Assembly (NCBI GenBank): GCA_028279425.1
Contig: JANQNV010000225.1
Location: 1 to 33,859, forward strand
Source: Longimicrobiales bacterium
GTDB taxonomy: Bacteria; Gemmatimonadota; Gemmatimonadetes; Longimicrobiales; Gaopeijiaceae
Direction of reading: 5' to 3'
DNA length: 33,859 bases
A program made the position numbers and the translations under genes. A model generated the notes under the pieces. The model was not told where the DNA came from. It searched no databases and saw only the letters and a list, made by a program, of their open reading frames with translations. The first letter of the stretch is position 1; every line of letters starts with the position of its first letter. Shown in pieces: positions 1 through 7,054 of this stretch.

Positions 1-820
1 CGTCATCGGGGGGAGGGGGCGGCGGCGGAAGCTCGTCCGACGGTGGTTCGGCCTCGTCGGGCGCAGGCAAACGTGTCGCGCGGGGCATCAACACGAGCGC
101 AACGGCCACCGCGAGGTCGTCGTCGCTCGCGGTCGATCGCCCGTGCAACGCCGCCCGCGCGCGCGCCGCGCGCGCGACCCCGACGAGAGGCCTCAGCGTC
201 TCGATCCCCAGCTGGGCCGCCGTGGCCGCCAGCGCCAACTCGGCGTCGTCGGGGAGGGCGACCGTCCCCACTCGATCACGCGCGCGGCCCACGGCATCGA
301 GGTCGAGAGGGGCCACGTCGAACCCCCCGGGACGCGGCTCGAGGGCCAGGTGTACGGCGAGCCGATCGGCCAGCAACCGGGGCGCCCCCGCCTCGTCGGG
401 TCGACTCTCGTCGAGCAGGACGGCGGCCAACCGAGAGGGCATGGCCTCGAGTCCGTGCTCGCGGGGCGCGATCGACGCGGTATCGAGCACTTCCGCGAGC
501 AGAGCCGCGATGCTCGGCTCGATCCGCTCGGCCATCGGGACGACCACCAGTCCTCCGTCGCATTCGGCGAGGAGACCGCGGCGGGCCGTGCGACGACCGG
601 TCGCGAGGGTCGACACCACATCGACTTCTCCGGCCAGGCGGCCGACGTCCACGTGACCGGGGATTCGGCGCACGGGAACTCCGCTCCACGCGGCCTTGAG
701 AGCGGTGAGCCAGGCGTCGAGGTGCGGACCCGGCCGCACCCGAAGCAGCGCCCCGCCGAGCCCGTGGGCGTCGACGGCGAGAACGCCGAGCGCCTCGTAG
801 CCGAGGTCGACGTCGGTCAC
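1..820 (-). CDS. bchD: Magnesium chelatase subunit D, N-terminal part (cut by window edge)
   Basis: BchD forms the ATPase platform with BchI that drives Mg insertion into protoporphyrin IX by BchH. I translated this frame by hand; it begins with a GTG at 820-818, two bases after the bchI stop, so it has no ATG start. The visible 273 residues are an Ala/Leu-rich AAA-like domain without a recognisable Walker A motif, as is usual for BchD. They end in an acidic proline-rich linker (PSDELPPPPPPPDD) at the window edge, the hinge that in this family separates the AAA-like part from the C-terminal von Willebrand A domain, which lies outside. Position directly behind bchI on the same strand is the classical bchI-bchD order and strongly supports the call, since the N-terminal sequence alone is poorly conserved. 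The exact start is inferred from the spacing. Confidence 0.82.
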   Translation of the reverse strand, partial: MTDVDLGYEALGVLAVDAHGLGGALLRVRPGPHLDAWLTALKAAWSGVPVRRIPGHVDVGRLAGEVDVVSTLATGRRTARRGLLAECDGGLVVVPMAERIEPSIAALLAEVLDTASIAPREHGLEAMPSRLAAVLLDESRPDEAGAPRLLADRLAVHLALEPRPGGFDVAPLDLDAVGRARDRVGTVALPDDAELALAATAAQLGIETLRPLVGVARAARARAALHGRSTASDDDLAVAVALVLMPRATRLPAPDEAEPPSDELPPPPPPPDD

Positions 821-822
821 GC

Positions 823-1836
823 CTATCCGAGCACTTCGGCCACGGCCCGTTCGACCCGGGTCGTCGATCCGGTGTCGTCGAGCGGATCCCGCCTCAAGCG
901 GTGGCGTAGTGCGGAGGGAGCGACCGCCCGAAGGTGGTGGATGCCCACCTCACCGTCCTGCTGGAGCGCCGCCAACGCCCGGGCCGAACGCAGGAGCGTG
1001 AGCTCGCCTCGCAGCCCGTCCGTGCCCAGCGCCAGGCAAAGCGCCGATGCCGTCTCGAGCACCTGGTCCGGTACGACGACATCGTCGAGGGCGGCCCGTG
1101 CTCGAAGCAGGCGACTCCGCGCCCGGCCGTCCTGGCTGCGCCACCGCTTCGAGAATCCCGCAGGGTCGCGATCGTACGCATCGCGTCGTCTCAACACCTC
1201 CACGCGCTCACCGAGATCGGTGGGTGTCACGACCTCGACCGAAAGGCCGAAGCGATCGAGGAGCTGCGGTCGCAATTCGCCCTCTTCCGGGTTGCCGCTG
1301 CCCACGAGAACGAAGCGGGCGGGATGTCGGATACTGATCCCCTCCCGCTCGACCACGTTTTCGCCCGACGCCGCCACGTCGAGGAGGAGGTCGACCAGGT
1401 GATCCTCGAGGAGATTGACTTCGTCGACGTACAGGAACCCGCGATGCGCCCGCGCCAGCAGGCCGGGCTCGAACGCCCGAACTCCGTCGGTCAGCGCACG
1501 TTCGAGATCGAGTGTACCGACCACCCGGTCCTCGGTCGCCCCGAGCGGGAGATCGACGACGGGCACGGGAGCGGTCGTCGCCGGCCAATCAGGGTTCTCC
1601 TCGCACTCGGTGCAGGTGCCTCCGAAGCCCGATGGATCGCACCCGTACGGGCATCCCCTCACGACCGGCATCCTGGGCAGGAGAGCGGGAAGCCCACGCA
1701 CGGCGGTCGACTTCCCCGTCCCGCGATGACCCAGGATCAGCACGCCCCCCACGCCGGGGTCGACGGCGACGATCTGGAGGGCCAGTTTCATTTCGTCCTG
1801 GCCGACGAGGGCAGAGAACGGGAAGGGCAAACCCAC
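823..1836 (-). CDS. bchI: Magnesium chelatase ATPase subunit I
   Basis: AAA+ ATPase subunit of Mg-chelatase, the first committed step of (bacterio)chlorophyll synthesis; it works as a ring with BchD and BchH. The 337-residue protein has Walker A GHRGTGKS at 36-43, Walker B FLYVDE near 134-139, and the family signature GSGNPEEGELRPQLLDRFG around 179-197 containing the arginine finger. The C-terminal block HRLRRDPLDD is typical of BchI from phototrophs. Four cysteines in GCPYGCDP and CTEC (62-78) resemble a subset of BchI proteins and could bind metal or sense redox. The GTG start at 1836 is the only sensible one because an in-frame stop lies three codons upstream; AAGGA sits 9 nt before it. 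It is divergent from hemC and two bases upstream of bchD. The close match to phototroph BchI, rather than to generic MoxR ATPases, argues for real pigment synthesis. Confidence 0.95.
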   Translation of the reverse strand: MGLPFPFSALVGQDEMKLALQIVAVDPGVGGVLILGHRGTGKSTAVRGLPALLPRMPVVRGCPYGCDPSGFGGTCTECEENPDWPATTAPVPVVDLPLGATEDRVVGTLDLERALTDGVRAFEPGLLARAHRGFLYVDEVNLLEDHLVDLLLDVAASGENVVEREGISIRHPARFVLVGSGNPEEGELRPQLLDRFGLSVEVVTPTDLGERVEVLRRRDAYDRDPAGFSKRWRSQDGRARSRLLRARAALDDVVVPDQVLETASALCLALGTDGLRGELTLLRSARALAALQQDGEVGIHHLRAVAPSALRHRLRRDPLDDTGSTTRVERAVAEVLG

Positions 1837-1980
1837 TGTAAATCATCCTTGACGACAGGCGTGCTTGACAGTAGTTCAAAGGGTAATTCCGGGCCGCGCC
1901 CTTCGCAACGCGACGCGGCTTCGACGTCTACTCCCACTCCTCCCGCTCATGCCGCATCCTCCGGCGCACGGTCCGACGCG
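1837..1980. promoter_or_regulatory. Divergent promoter region between bchI and hemC, with TTGA-N7-TCAA inverted repeat
   Basis: These 144 bases must hold the promoters of both bchI-bchD and the hem operon. The AT-richest part, 1837-1890, contains two direct copies of TTGAC (1849-1853 and 1865-1869) and the inverted repeat TTGACAGTAGTTCAA (1865-1879, arms TTGA/TCAA with 7 nt between). TTGACA at 1865 could serve as a plus-strand -35, but no convincing -10 lies 16-18 nt downstream. TGT-N12-ACG at 1837-1854 is one base short of the PpsR/CrtJ consensus TGT-N12-ACA. The shared operator is an inference. Confidence 0.45.
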
Positions 1981-2925
1981 ATGAAGACGCATCTTCGACT
2001 GGGTACGCGCGGCTCCCGCCTGGCGCTCTGGCAGGCACACTGGGTCCGAGATCGACTCCGGGCGATCCCCGGGGGGCCGTCGGTCGAGATCGTCGAGATC
2101 CAGACCGCCGGCGATCGCATTCAACACATCGCGCTCTCCGAAGTGGGTGGTCGGGACTTCTTCACCAAGGATATCGAGATGGCGCTGCTCGACGATCGGG
2201 TCGATCTCGCCGTCCACTCGCTGAAGGACCTCGCCACCCAACAGCCCGATGGCCTGGGGCTCAGCGCCGTCATGGAGCGAGCGGACGCGCGCGACGCCCT
2301 GCTCACCCGCGACGGACGAGGGCTGGCGGAGCTGCCCGCGGGGTCGCGGGTGGGGACGAGTTCCCTCCGCCGACGAGCCTTCCTCGCGGCACTGCGACCG
2401 GATCTCGAAGCCGCCGACCTGCGCGGGAACGTCCCGACCCGGGTCGGGCGTCTCGACGACGGCGACTACGATGCCCTACTGCTTGCGAGCGCAGGGCTCG
2501 ACCGACTCGGGTTGGGGCACCGCATCTCGGAGCGCCTCGCGACCGACGGCTTCACGCCGGCGCCCGCCCAGGGAGCGGTCGGCATCCAGATCCGCGACAA
2601 CGACACCGGCACGCACCACTGGGTCTCGCAGTTGGAGCATCGCGCGACCCGGATCGCCACTGACGCCGAGCGCGTGTTCCTGCGCGTGCTCGAAGGGGGG
2701 TGCCAGGTTCCGGTGGGCGCCCTGGCGCGGATCGGCGGCAACCGCCTGTCGCTCACTGGCCGGGTGGCATCGCTGGACGGGGCGACGAGCCTGTTCGCCA
2801 CGGTGGAGGGGTCACCCGACGACCCCGAGGCGCTGGGCGAGGGCCTCGCTCGACGGATGATCGACGACGGGGCCGCTGAGATTCTCGACGCCATCCGAGC
2901 TGCAGGGAAAGGCCCCACGCCGTGA
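1981..2925 (+). CDS. hemC: Porphobilinogen deaminase (hydroxymethylbilane synthase)
   Basis: Polymerises four porphobilinogens into hydroxymethylbilane in the cytoplasm, using a covalently bound dipyrromethane cofactor. The 314-residue protein has the expected N-terminus RLGTRGSRLALWQ, the VHSLKDL active-site block, the GTSSLRRRA substrate-binding arginines, and the cofactor cysteine C241 in LEGGCQVPVGA, matching the family's usual position near residue 242. The open frame runs back to about 934, antisense to bchI, but the conserved N-terminus fixes the start at the ATG at 1981. No strong Shine-Dalgarno precedes it. It is the first gene of hemCDLEF, divergent from bchI, and ends in a 4-nt GTGA overlap with hemD. 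Confidence 0.96.
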   Translation: MKTHLRLGTRGSRLALWQAHWVRDRLRAIPGGPSVEIVEIQTAGDRIQHIALSEVGGRDFFTKDIEMALLDDRVDLAVHSLKDLATQQPDGLGLSAVMERADARDALLTRDGRGLAELPAGSRVGTSSLRRRAFLAALRPDLEAADLRGNVPTRVGRLDDGDYDALLLASAGLDRLGLGHRISERLATDGFTPAPAQGAVGIQIRDNDTGTHHWVSQLEHRATRIATDAERVFLRVLEGGCQVPVGALARIGGNRLSLTGRVASLDGATSLFATVEGSPDDPEALGEGLARRMIDDGAAEILDAIRAAGKGPTP

Positions 2926-3719
2926 CCTCGCCGGAGGCCTCGCTCCGAGGACGCACCGTGGTGGTGACCCGTCCCGAGCCGGAAAGTGGGCCGCTCTCTG
3001 CGGCTCTGCGCGAATGGGGCGCCGAAGCCGTGCACCGACCGGTCCTGGTGTTCCACCCGACGGGTCGGGCCGCGGGACTCTCCGCGACGCTGCAGGCGGA
3101 GCGCCCACCCGACTGGCTCGTCCTCACCTCGCCACGGGCGGCCGACACATTGGCCGAAGCGGGGGTCTTCGAGGCGCCGTGCCCGAGGGGCCTTCGGATC
3201 GCCGTCGCCGGCCACCAAACCGCCCAGGCCGTACGGCGTCATGGATGGGCCGCGCACCTCGTACCCGACCCCTCCGGCGCCGCCCCACTCCTGGCCGCCA
3301 TGGAGGCGAGCGGAGTGGGAGGCGGCGACCGCGTGTTGTTCGCCGCCTCGTCTCTGGCGCGACCCCTGCTTGCCGACGGCCTCCGAGCGCTCGGCGCCGT
3401 CGTCGAGACCGTCGCGATCTACGGACCCGTCGCTCGCCCACTCCACGCTGCGGAGTGGGAGGGTGAAGCACGTCTGGCACCGTGGGATGCGCTCACCTTC
3501 ACGAGCCCCTCGGCGGTATCGGCGGTCGAAAGCGGCCTCTCCGATACGACCCTGAGCGCACTGCGACGTCTCCCCGCGGGCGTTCAGGGACCCACGACCG
3601 GCGCGGCGGCCCGCGACGCCGGTTGGCAGCGGGTGGTCGAGGCTCGACCGCACACGTTTCGGGGGCTCGCACGCGCCCTCGCCGACTATCTGGGCCCGAA
3701 GGAACCACCGTCCTCCTGA
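2922..3719 (+). CDS. hemD: Uroporphyrinogen-III synthase
   Basis: Closes hydroxymethylbilane to uroporphyrinogen III with inversion of ring D. The family is poorly conserved. The 265 residues show its usual two-lobe pattern: an opening RTVVVTRPEPES strand, the VLTSPRAA motif near 66-73, and a second-lobe LTFTSPSAVSAV block. The GTG start at 2922 overlaps the hemC stop by 4 nt, so it is probably translated by coupling. Its place between hemC and hemL in a haem operon makes the assignment secure despite low conservation. It is a stand-alone enzyme, not fused to a methyltransferase. Confidence 0.92.
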   Translation: MTSPEASLRGRTVVVTRPEPESGPLSAALREWGAEAVHRPVLVFHPTGRAAGLSATLQAERPPDWLVLTSPRAADTLAEAGVFEAPCPRGLRIAVAGHQTAQAVRRHGWAAHLVPDPSGAAPLLAAMEASGVGGGDRVLFAASSLARPLLADGLRALGAVVETVAIYGPVARPLHAAEWEGEARLAPWDALTFTSPSAVSAVESGLSDTTLSALRRLPAGVQGPTTGAAARDAGWQRVVEARPHTFRGLARALADYLGPKEPPSS

Positions 3720-3765
3720 GCCGGGCGATCACGTCGTCGTCGCCCTTCACTCCAGCCACAACCGT

Positions 3766-5064
3766 ATGGACACGCCTCGCAGTCACGAACTCTTCGAAGC
3801 CGCCAACCGATCCATCCCCGGCGGGGTGAACAGCCCCGTACGGGCCTTCGGACGGGTCGGCGGTGTGCCGCTATTCATTGCGCGCGCGGCCGGCACCACC
3901 CTCTGGGACGCCGACGGAAACGCCTATCTCGACTACGTCGGTTCGTGGGGCCCCATGCTCCTCGGCCACGCCCACCACGCCGTCGAAGCCGCCGTCGTGG
4001 CCGCCGCGTCGAAGGGCACGAGCTTCGGGGCTCCGACCTCGGGCGAGATCGAACTCGCCGAAAAGGTGATCGACATGGTCCCTTCGGTCGAACTGGTGCG
4101 TTTCGTCAACTCCGGCACCGAGGCCACGATGAGCGCGCTGCGCGTGGCTCGGGCCGCGACGGGGCGGGACGGGATGCTCAAGTTCCGCGGAGGCTACCAC
4201 GGTCACGGCGACGCCTTTCTGGTGGAGGCCGGGTCCGGCGCCGCCACACTCGGCGTGCCCGACAGCCCGGGGGTGACCGCGGGCACCGCGCGCGACACGC
4301 GGGTGGCGGAGTACAACGACCTCGACGACGTGGCGGGCCATCTCCGGGGCGGCGACATCGCCTGTGTCTTCGTCGAACCGATCGCTGGAAACATGGGATG
4401 CGTCCCGCCCGCGCCCGGCTTCCTCGAGGGCCTGCGCGCGCTCTGCGACGAGACGGGGACGATCCTGATCTTCGATGAGGTGATGACCGGCTTCCGGGTG
4501 GCGATGGGCGGAGCCCAGGAGCGCTACGGCGTGATGCCCGACCTCACGACCCTCGGAAAGATCATCGGCGGAGGACTCCCCGTCGGCGCCTTCGGCGGCC
4601 GCGCCGATCTGATGCGACATGTCGCGCCCGCGGGCCCGGTGTACCAGGCCGGCACACTGTCGGGCAACCCGCTGGCGACCGCGGCCGGCATCGCGGCGCT
4701 CGGCTGGATCCAGGACCACCCCCAGATCTACGACCACCTCGAGATGCTCGGCCAGCGTCTGGACCGAGGGGTCGAGCGCATCATGGCCGGCAGCGATCAA
4801 CCCCTGACCTGGAACCGAGTGGGTGCGATGGCGTCCCTCTACTTCCACCCGGGACCGGTCACGGACTGGCCGTCGGCTTCGAGTGGAGACAACGAGCGCT
4901 TCGCCCGCTTCTTCCACGGTATGCTCGACGAGGGCATCTACCTCGCGCCGAGCCCCTATGAGGCCCTCTTCTTCTCGGCCGCCCACACGGAACACGACAT
5001 CGATCGAACGCTCGAGTCGATGGAACGGGTGCTGGGCCAGGTCGTGGCGGAGGCAGGCGCATGA
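3766..5064 (+). CDS. hemL: Glutamate-1-semialdehyde 2,1-aminomutase
   Basis: PLP enzyme that converts glutamate-1-semialdehyde to 5-aminolevulinate, the last step of the C5 route. The 432 residues cover the whole class-III aminotransferase fold: the N-terminal SIPGGVNSPVRAF signature, NSGTEATMSALR, GGYHGHGDAFLVEAGSG, IFDEVMTGFR, and the PLP lysine K265 in TLGKIIGGGLPVGAFGG. It follows hemD by 46 nt without a clear Shine-Dalgarno and overlaps hemE by 4 nt (ATGA). Its presence shows that this organism makes ALA from glutamyl-tRNA, not from glycine and succinyl-CoA as alphaproteobacterial phototrophs do. The partner hemA is not in the window. Confidence 0.97.
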   Translation: MDTPRSHELFEAANRSIPGGVNSPVRAFGRVGGVPLFIARAAGTTLWDADGNAYLDYVGSWGPMLLGHAHHAVEAAVVAAASKGTSFGAPTSGEIELAEKVIDMVPSVELVRFVNSGTEATMSALRVARAATGRDGMLKFRGGYHGHGDAFLVEAGSGAATLGVPDSPGVTAGTARDTRVAEYNDLDDVAGHLRGGDIACVFVEPIAGNMGCVPPAPGFLEGLRALCDETGTILIFDEVMTGFRVAMGGAQERYGVMPDLTTLGKIIGGGLPVGAFGGRADLMRHVAPAGPVYQAGTLSGNPLATAAGIAALGWIQDHPQIYDHLEMLGQRLDRGVERIMAGSDQPLTWNRVGAMASLYFHPGPVTDWPSASSGDNERFARFFHGMLDEGIYLAPSPYEALFFSAAHTEHDIDRTLESMERVLGQVVAEAGA

Positions 5065-6107
5065 CCCCCACCTTCCTCGCCGCGGCCCGCGGCGAACCGG
5101 TGTCGCACACCCCGGTGTGGATCATGCGACAGGCAGGCCGCTACCTGCCCGAGTACCGCGCGATACGAGAGAACATCGACTTCCTCGGCCTGACGCGTAG
5201 CCCGGAGCACGCAGCCGAAGTGACCCTCCAGCCGATCCGACGCTTCGGGATGGATGGGGCCATCCTGTTTGCCGACATCATGACCCCGCTGGAGGGGATG
5301 GGTATCCCCGTGGAGTTCCAGGGGGGGCCCGTGCTGCCCGATCCGATTCGCACCGCCGCCGACGTGGACCGCGTGACCCCACTCGAGCCCGAGGAGGGAG
5401 TCCCCTTCGTGCTCGAAACCGTGCGGAGGGTGGTCGACGAACTGCCCTCCGAGGTTCCCTTGATCGGCTTCTGCGGGGCGCCCTTCACTCTGATGTGTTA
5501 CCTCGTCGAGGGGCGGGGTTCGAAGGATTTCATTCGCGCGCGTTCGTTTCTGCGCCGCGAGCCGAAGGCGGCGACCGATCTCCTGACCCGCCTCGCCGAC
5601 GGGATGGTGCGCTACCTGGAGGCCCAGGCTGCGGCGGGCGCCCGGGCGCTGATGGTCTTCGACTCATGGGTGGGTCTTCTCGACCGCCCCACCTTCGAGG
5701 CCTTCGAACGCCCGGCCGTGGAGCGAATCTTCAACGGGCTGGAACACCTCGACGTGCCGCGCATCTACTTCCCGAACCAGGGGCGCCATCTTCTGGGGGC
5801 GCTCCCCGGCCTGCCCGTCGACGTGATGGGCGTCGACTGGCGCAACCCGTTGAGTCAGGCCGACGCGCTGCTGGGTGAGGGAGACTTCACCCTCCAGGGC
5901 AACCTCGACCCCTCCAACCTCTTCGCGCCCGCCGACGTGCTCGACTCCGCCGTCGACGACGTCCTGCGGGAGGCGCGTGGGCTTCGCGGACACATCTTCA
6001 ATCTGGGCCACGGGATCGACCGTCACACGGATCCCGACGTCCTCGCGCGGGTGGTCGACCGGGTCCATGCCGCTCCTGTACCCGAACATCGGAGGGTGAG
6101 TACATGA
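5061..6107 (+). CDS. hemE: Uroporphyrinogen decarboxylase
   Basis: Removes four acetate carboxyls from uroporphyrinogen III to give coproporphyrinogen III; cytoplasmic and cofactor-free. The 348-residue protein has the signature WIMRQAGRYLPEYR at 20-33, with its substrate-binding arginines, the catalytic aspartate D72 in FADIMTP, GFCGAPFTLMCYLVEG, and the C-terminal FNLGHGI block. Length is normal for the family. A GGAGG lies before the ATG, which overlaps the hemL stop, and the gene overlaps hemF by 4 nt. Confidence 0.97.
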   Translation: MTPTFLAAARGEPVSHTPVWIMRQAGRYLPEYRAIRENIDFLGLTRSPEHAAEVTLQPIRRFGMDGAILFADIMTPLEGMGIPVEFQGGPVLPDPIRTAADVDRVTPLEPEEGVPFVLETVRRVVDELPSEVPLIGFCGAPFTLMCYLVEGRGSKDFIRARSFLRREPKAATDLLTRLADGMVRYLEAQAAAGARALMVFDSWVGLLDRPTFEAFERPAVERIFNGLEHLDVPRIYFPNQGRHLLGALPGLPVDVMGVDWRNPLSQADALLGEGDFTLQGNLDPSNLFAPADVLDSAVDDVLREARGLRGHIFNLGHGIDRHTDPDVLARVVDRVHAAPVPEHRRVST

Positions 6108-7036
6108 GCGCACCGACTGCCGGACCGATCCCATTGGCGAACGCCCGCGAACGGGTCGCGGAGCGCATGTGGGCCGGCCAGAAACGGCTCGTCGACGCGT
6201 TCGAGGAGATCGACGCCCACGGCCGGTTCAAGGCGTCGTCGTGGGAGCGCCCCGGGGGCGGGGGCGGTACGGCCCGCGTCCTGGAGGGCGGCGCGGTGTT
6301 CGAACGGGCCGGTGTCAACGTATCCGAGGTGTACGGGGACCGGGTACCCGACTCGATCGTCGAACATCGGCCGTCGGCGGGCGGGCTCCCCTTCTACGCC
6401 ACCGGCATCAGCATGGTCATCCACCCGCTGAACCCGGCGGTGCCGGCCTTCCACGCCAACTTTCGGTACTTCGAGGTCGGTGACGGGGCGGACTGGTGGT
6501 TCGGCGGAGGCGCCGACCTCACACCGATCTACGGTCGGCCCGAAGACGCCGCTCACTTTCACGGTGCGTTGAAGACGTGGCTCGACCGGCACGACGCCGC
6601 CCACTACCCGCGGTTCAAGGACTGGTGCGACCGCTACTTCTATCTGCCGCACCGCGGGGAGATGCGGGGGATCGGCGGCGTCTTCTTCGACGACTTCACC
6701 CCCTCGGGCGACGACGGCTGGACCGCGGCCTTCGCCCTCGTCGACGAAGGCATCCGCGCACTGGAGGAGGCCTACCTCCCCCTCGTGCGACGCCACAAGA
6801 ACACACCCTGGACGGACGAACATCGCGCTTGGCAGCTGCTGCGACGCGGACGGTACGCCGAGTTCAACTTGCTCTACGACCGCGGCACGCGATTCGGCCT
6901 CCAGACCAACGGCCATGTGGAGGCCATCCTGATGTCGATGCCTCCCCACGCCCGCTGGCAGTTCCAGCACACGCCCGAGCCCGGCTCTCCGGAGGCCCGG
7001 ACGCTCGCGCTGCTCCAGCCACGCGACTGGGCCTGA
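6104..7036 (+). CDS. hemF: Coproporphyrinogen III oxidase, oxygen-dependent
   Basis: Oxidative decarboxylation of coproporphyrinogen III to protoporphyrinogen IX using O2. The 310 residues carry the HemF hallmarks SSWERPGGGGGTARVLEGG, FHANFRYFEV, WWFGGGADLTPIYG, GIGGVFFDDF and GRYAEFNLLYDRGTRFGLQT. A good GGAGG precedes the ATG that overlaps the hemE stop. Choice of the oxygen-dependent form rather than radical-SAM HemN indicates that this operon serves aerobic tetrapyrrole synthesis. It is the last gene of the operon, convergent with the M16 protease gene. Confidence 0.97.
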   Translation: MSAPTAGPIPLANARERVAERMWAGQKRLVDAFEEIDAHGRFKASSWERPGGGGGTARVLEGGAVFERAGVNVSEVYGDRVPDSIVEHRPSAGGLPFYATGISMVIHPLNPAVPAFHANFRYFEVGDGADWWFGGGADLTPIYGRPEDAAHFHGALKTWLDRHDAAHYPRFKDWCDRYFYLPHRGEMRGIGGVFFDDFTPSGDDGWTAAFALVDEGIRALEEAYLPLVRRHKNTPWTDEHRAWQLLRRGRYAEFNLLYDRGTRFGLQTNGHVEAILMSMPPHARWQFQHTPEPGSPEARTLALLQPRDWA

Positions 7037-7039
7037 TTC

Positions 7040-7053
7040 CGCGACCGGTCGCG
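7040..7053. terminator. Palindromic hairpin between convergent hemF and M16 protease genes
   Basis: CGCGACCGGTCGCG is a perfect 14-bp palindrome lying in the 18-nt gap between the two stop codons, foldable as CGCGA-CCGG-TCGCG on either strand. It has no U-tract, so it is at best a weak bidirectional terminator. Confidence 0.4.
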
Positions 7054-7054
7054 A

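Noticed and set aside
1837-1854. PpsR/CrtJ operator TGT-N12-ACA at the bchI start
   Set aside because: The second half is ACG, not ACA, only one copy exists, and it lies directly at the start codon. Too weak to call.
934-1980. A long N-terminal extension of HemC
   Set aside because: It is the antisense of bchI and the promoter region; the conserved HemC N-terminus begins at 1981.
3871-4995. A 374-residue minus-strand open frame opposite hemL, and similar long antisense frames such as 29546-31402
   Set aside because: High GC content produces long mirror frames. Their translations are His/Arg/Gly-rich with no recognisable domain, while the other strand encodes clear enzymes.
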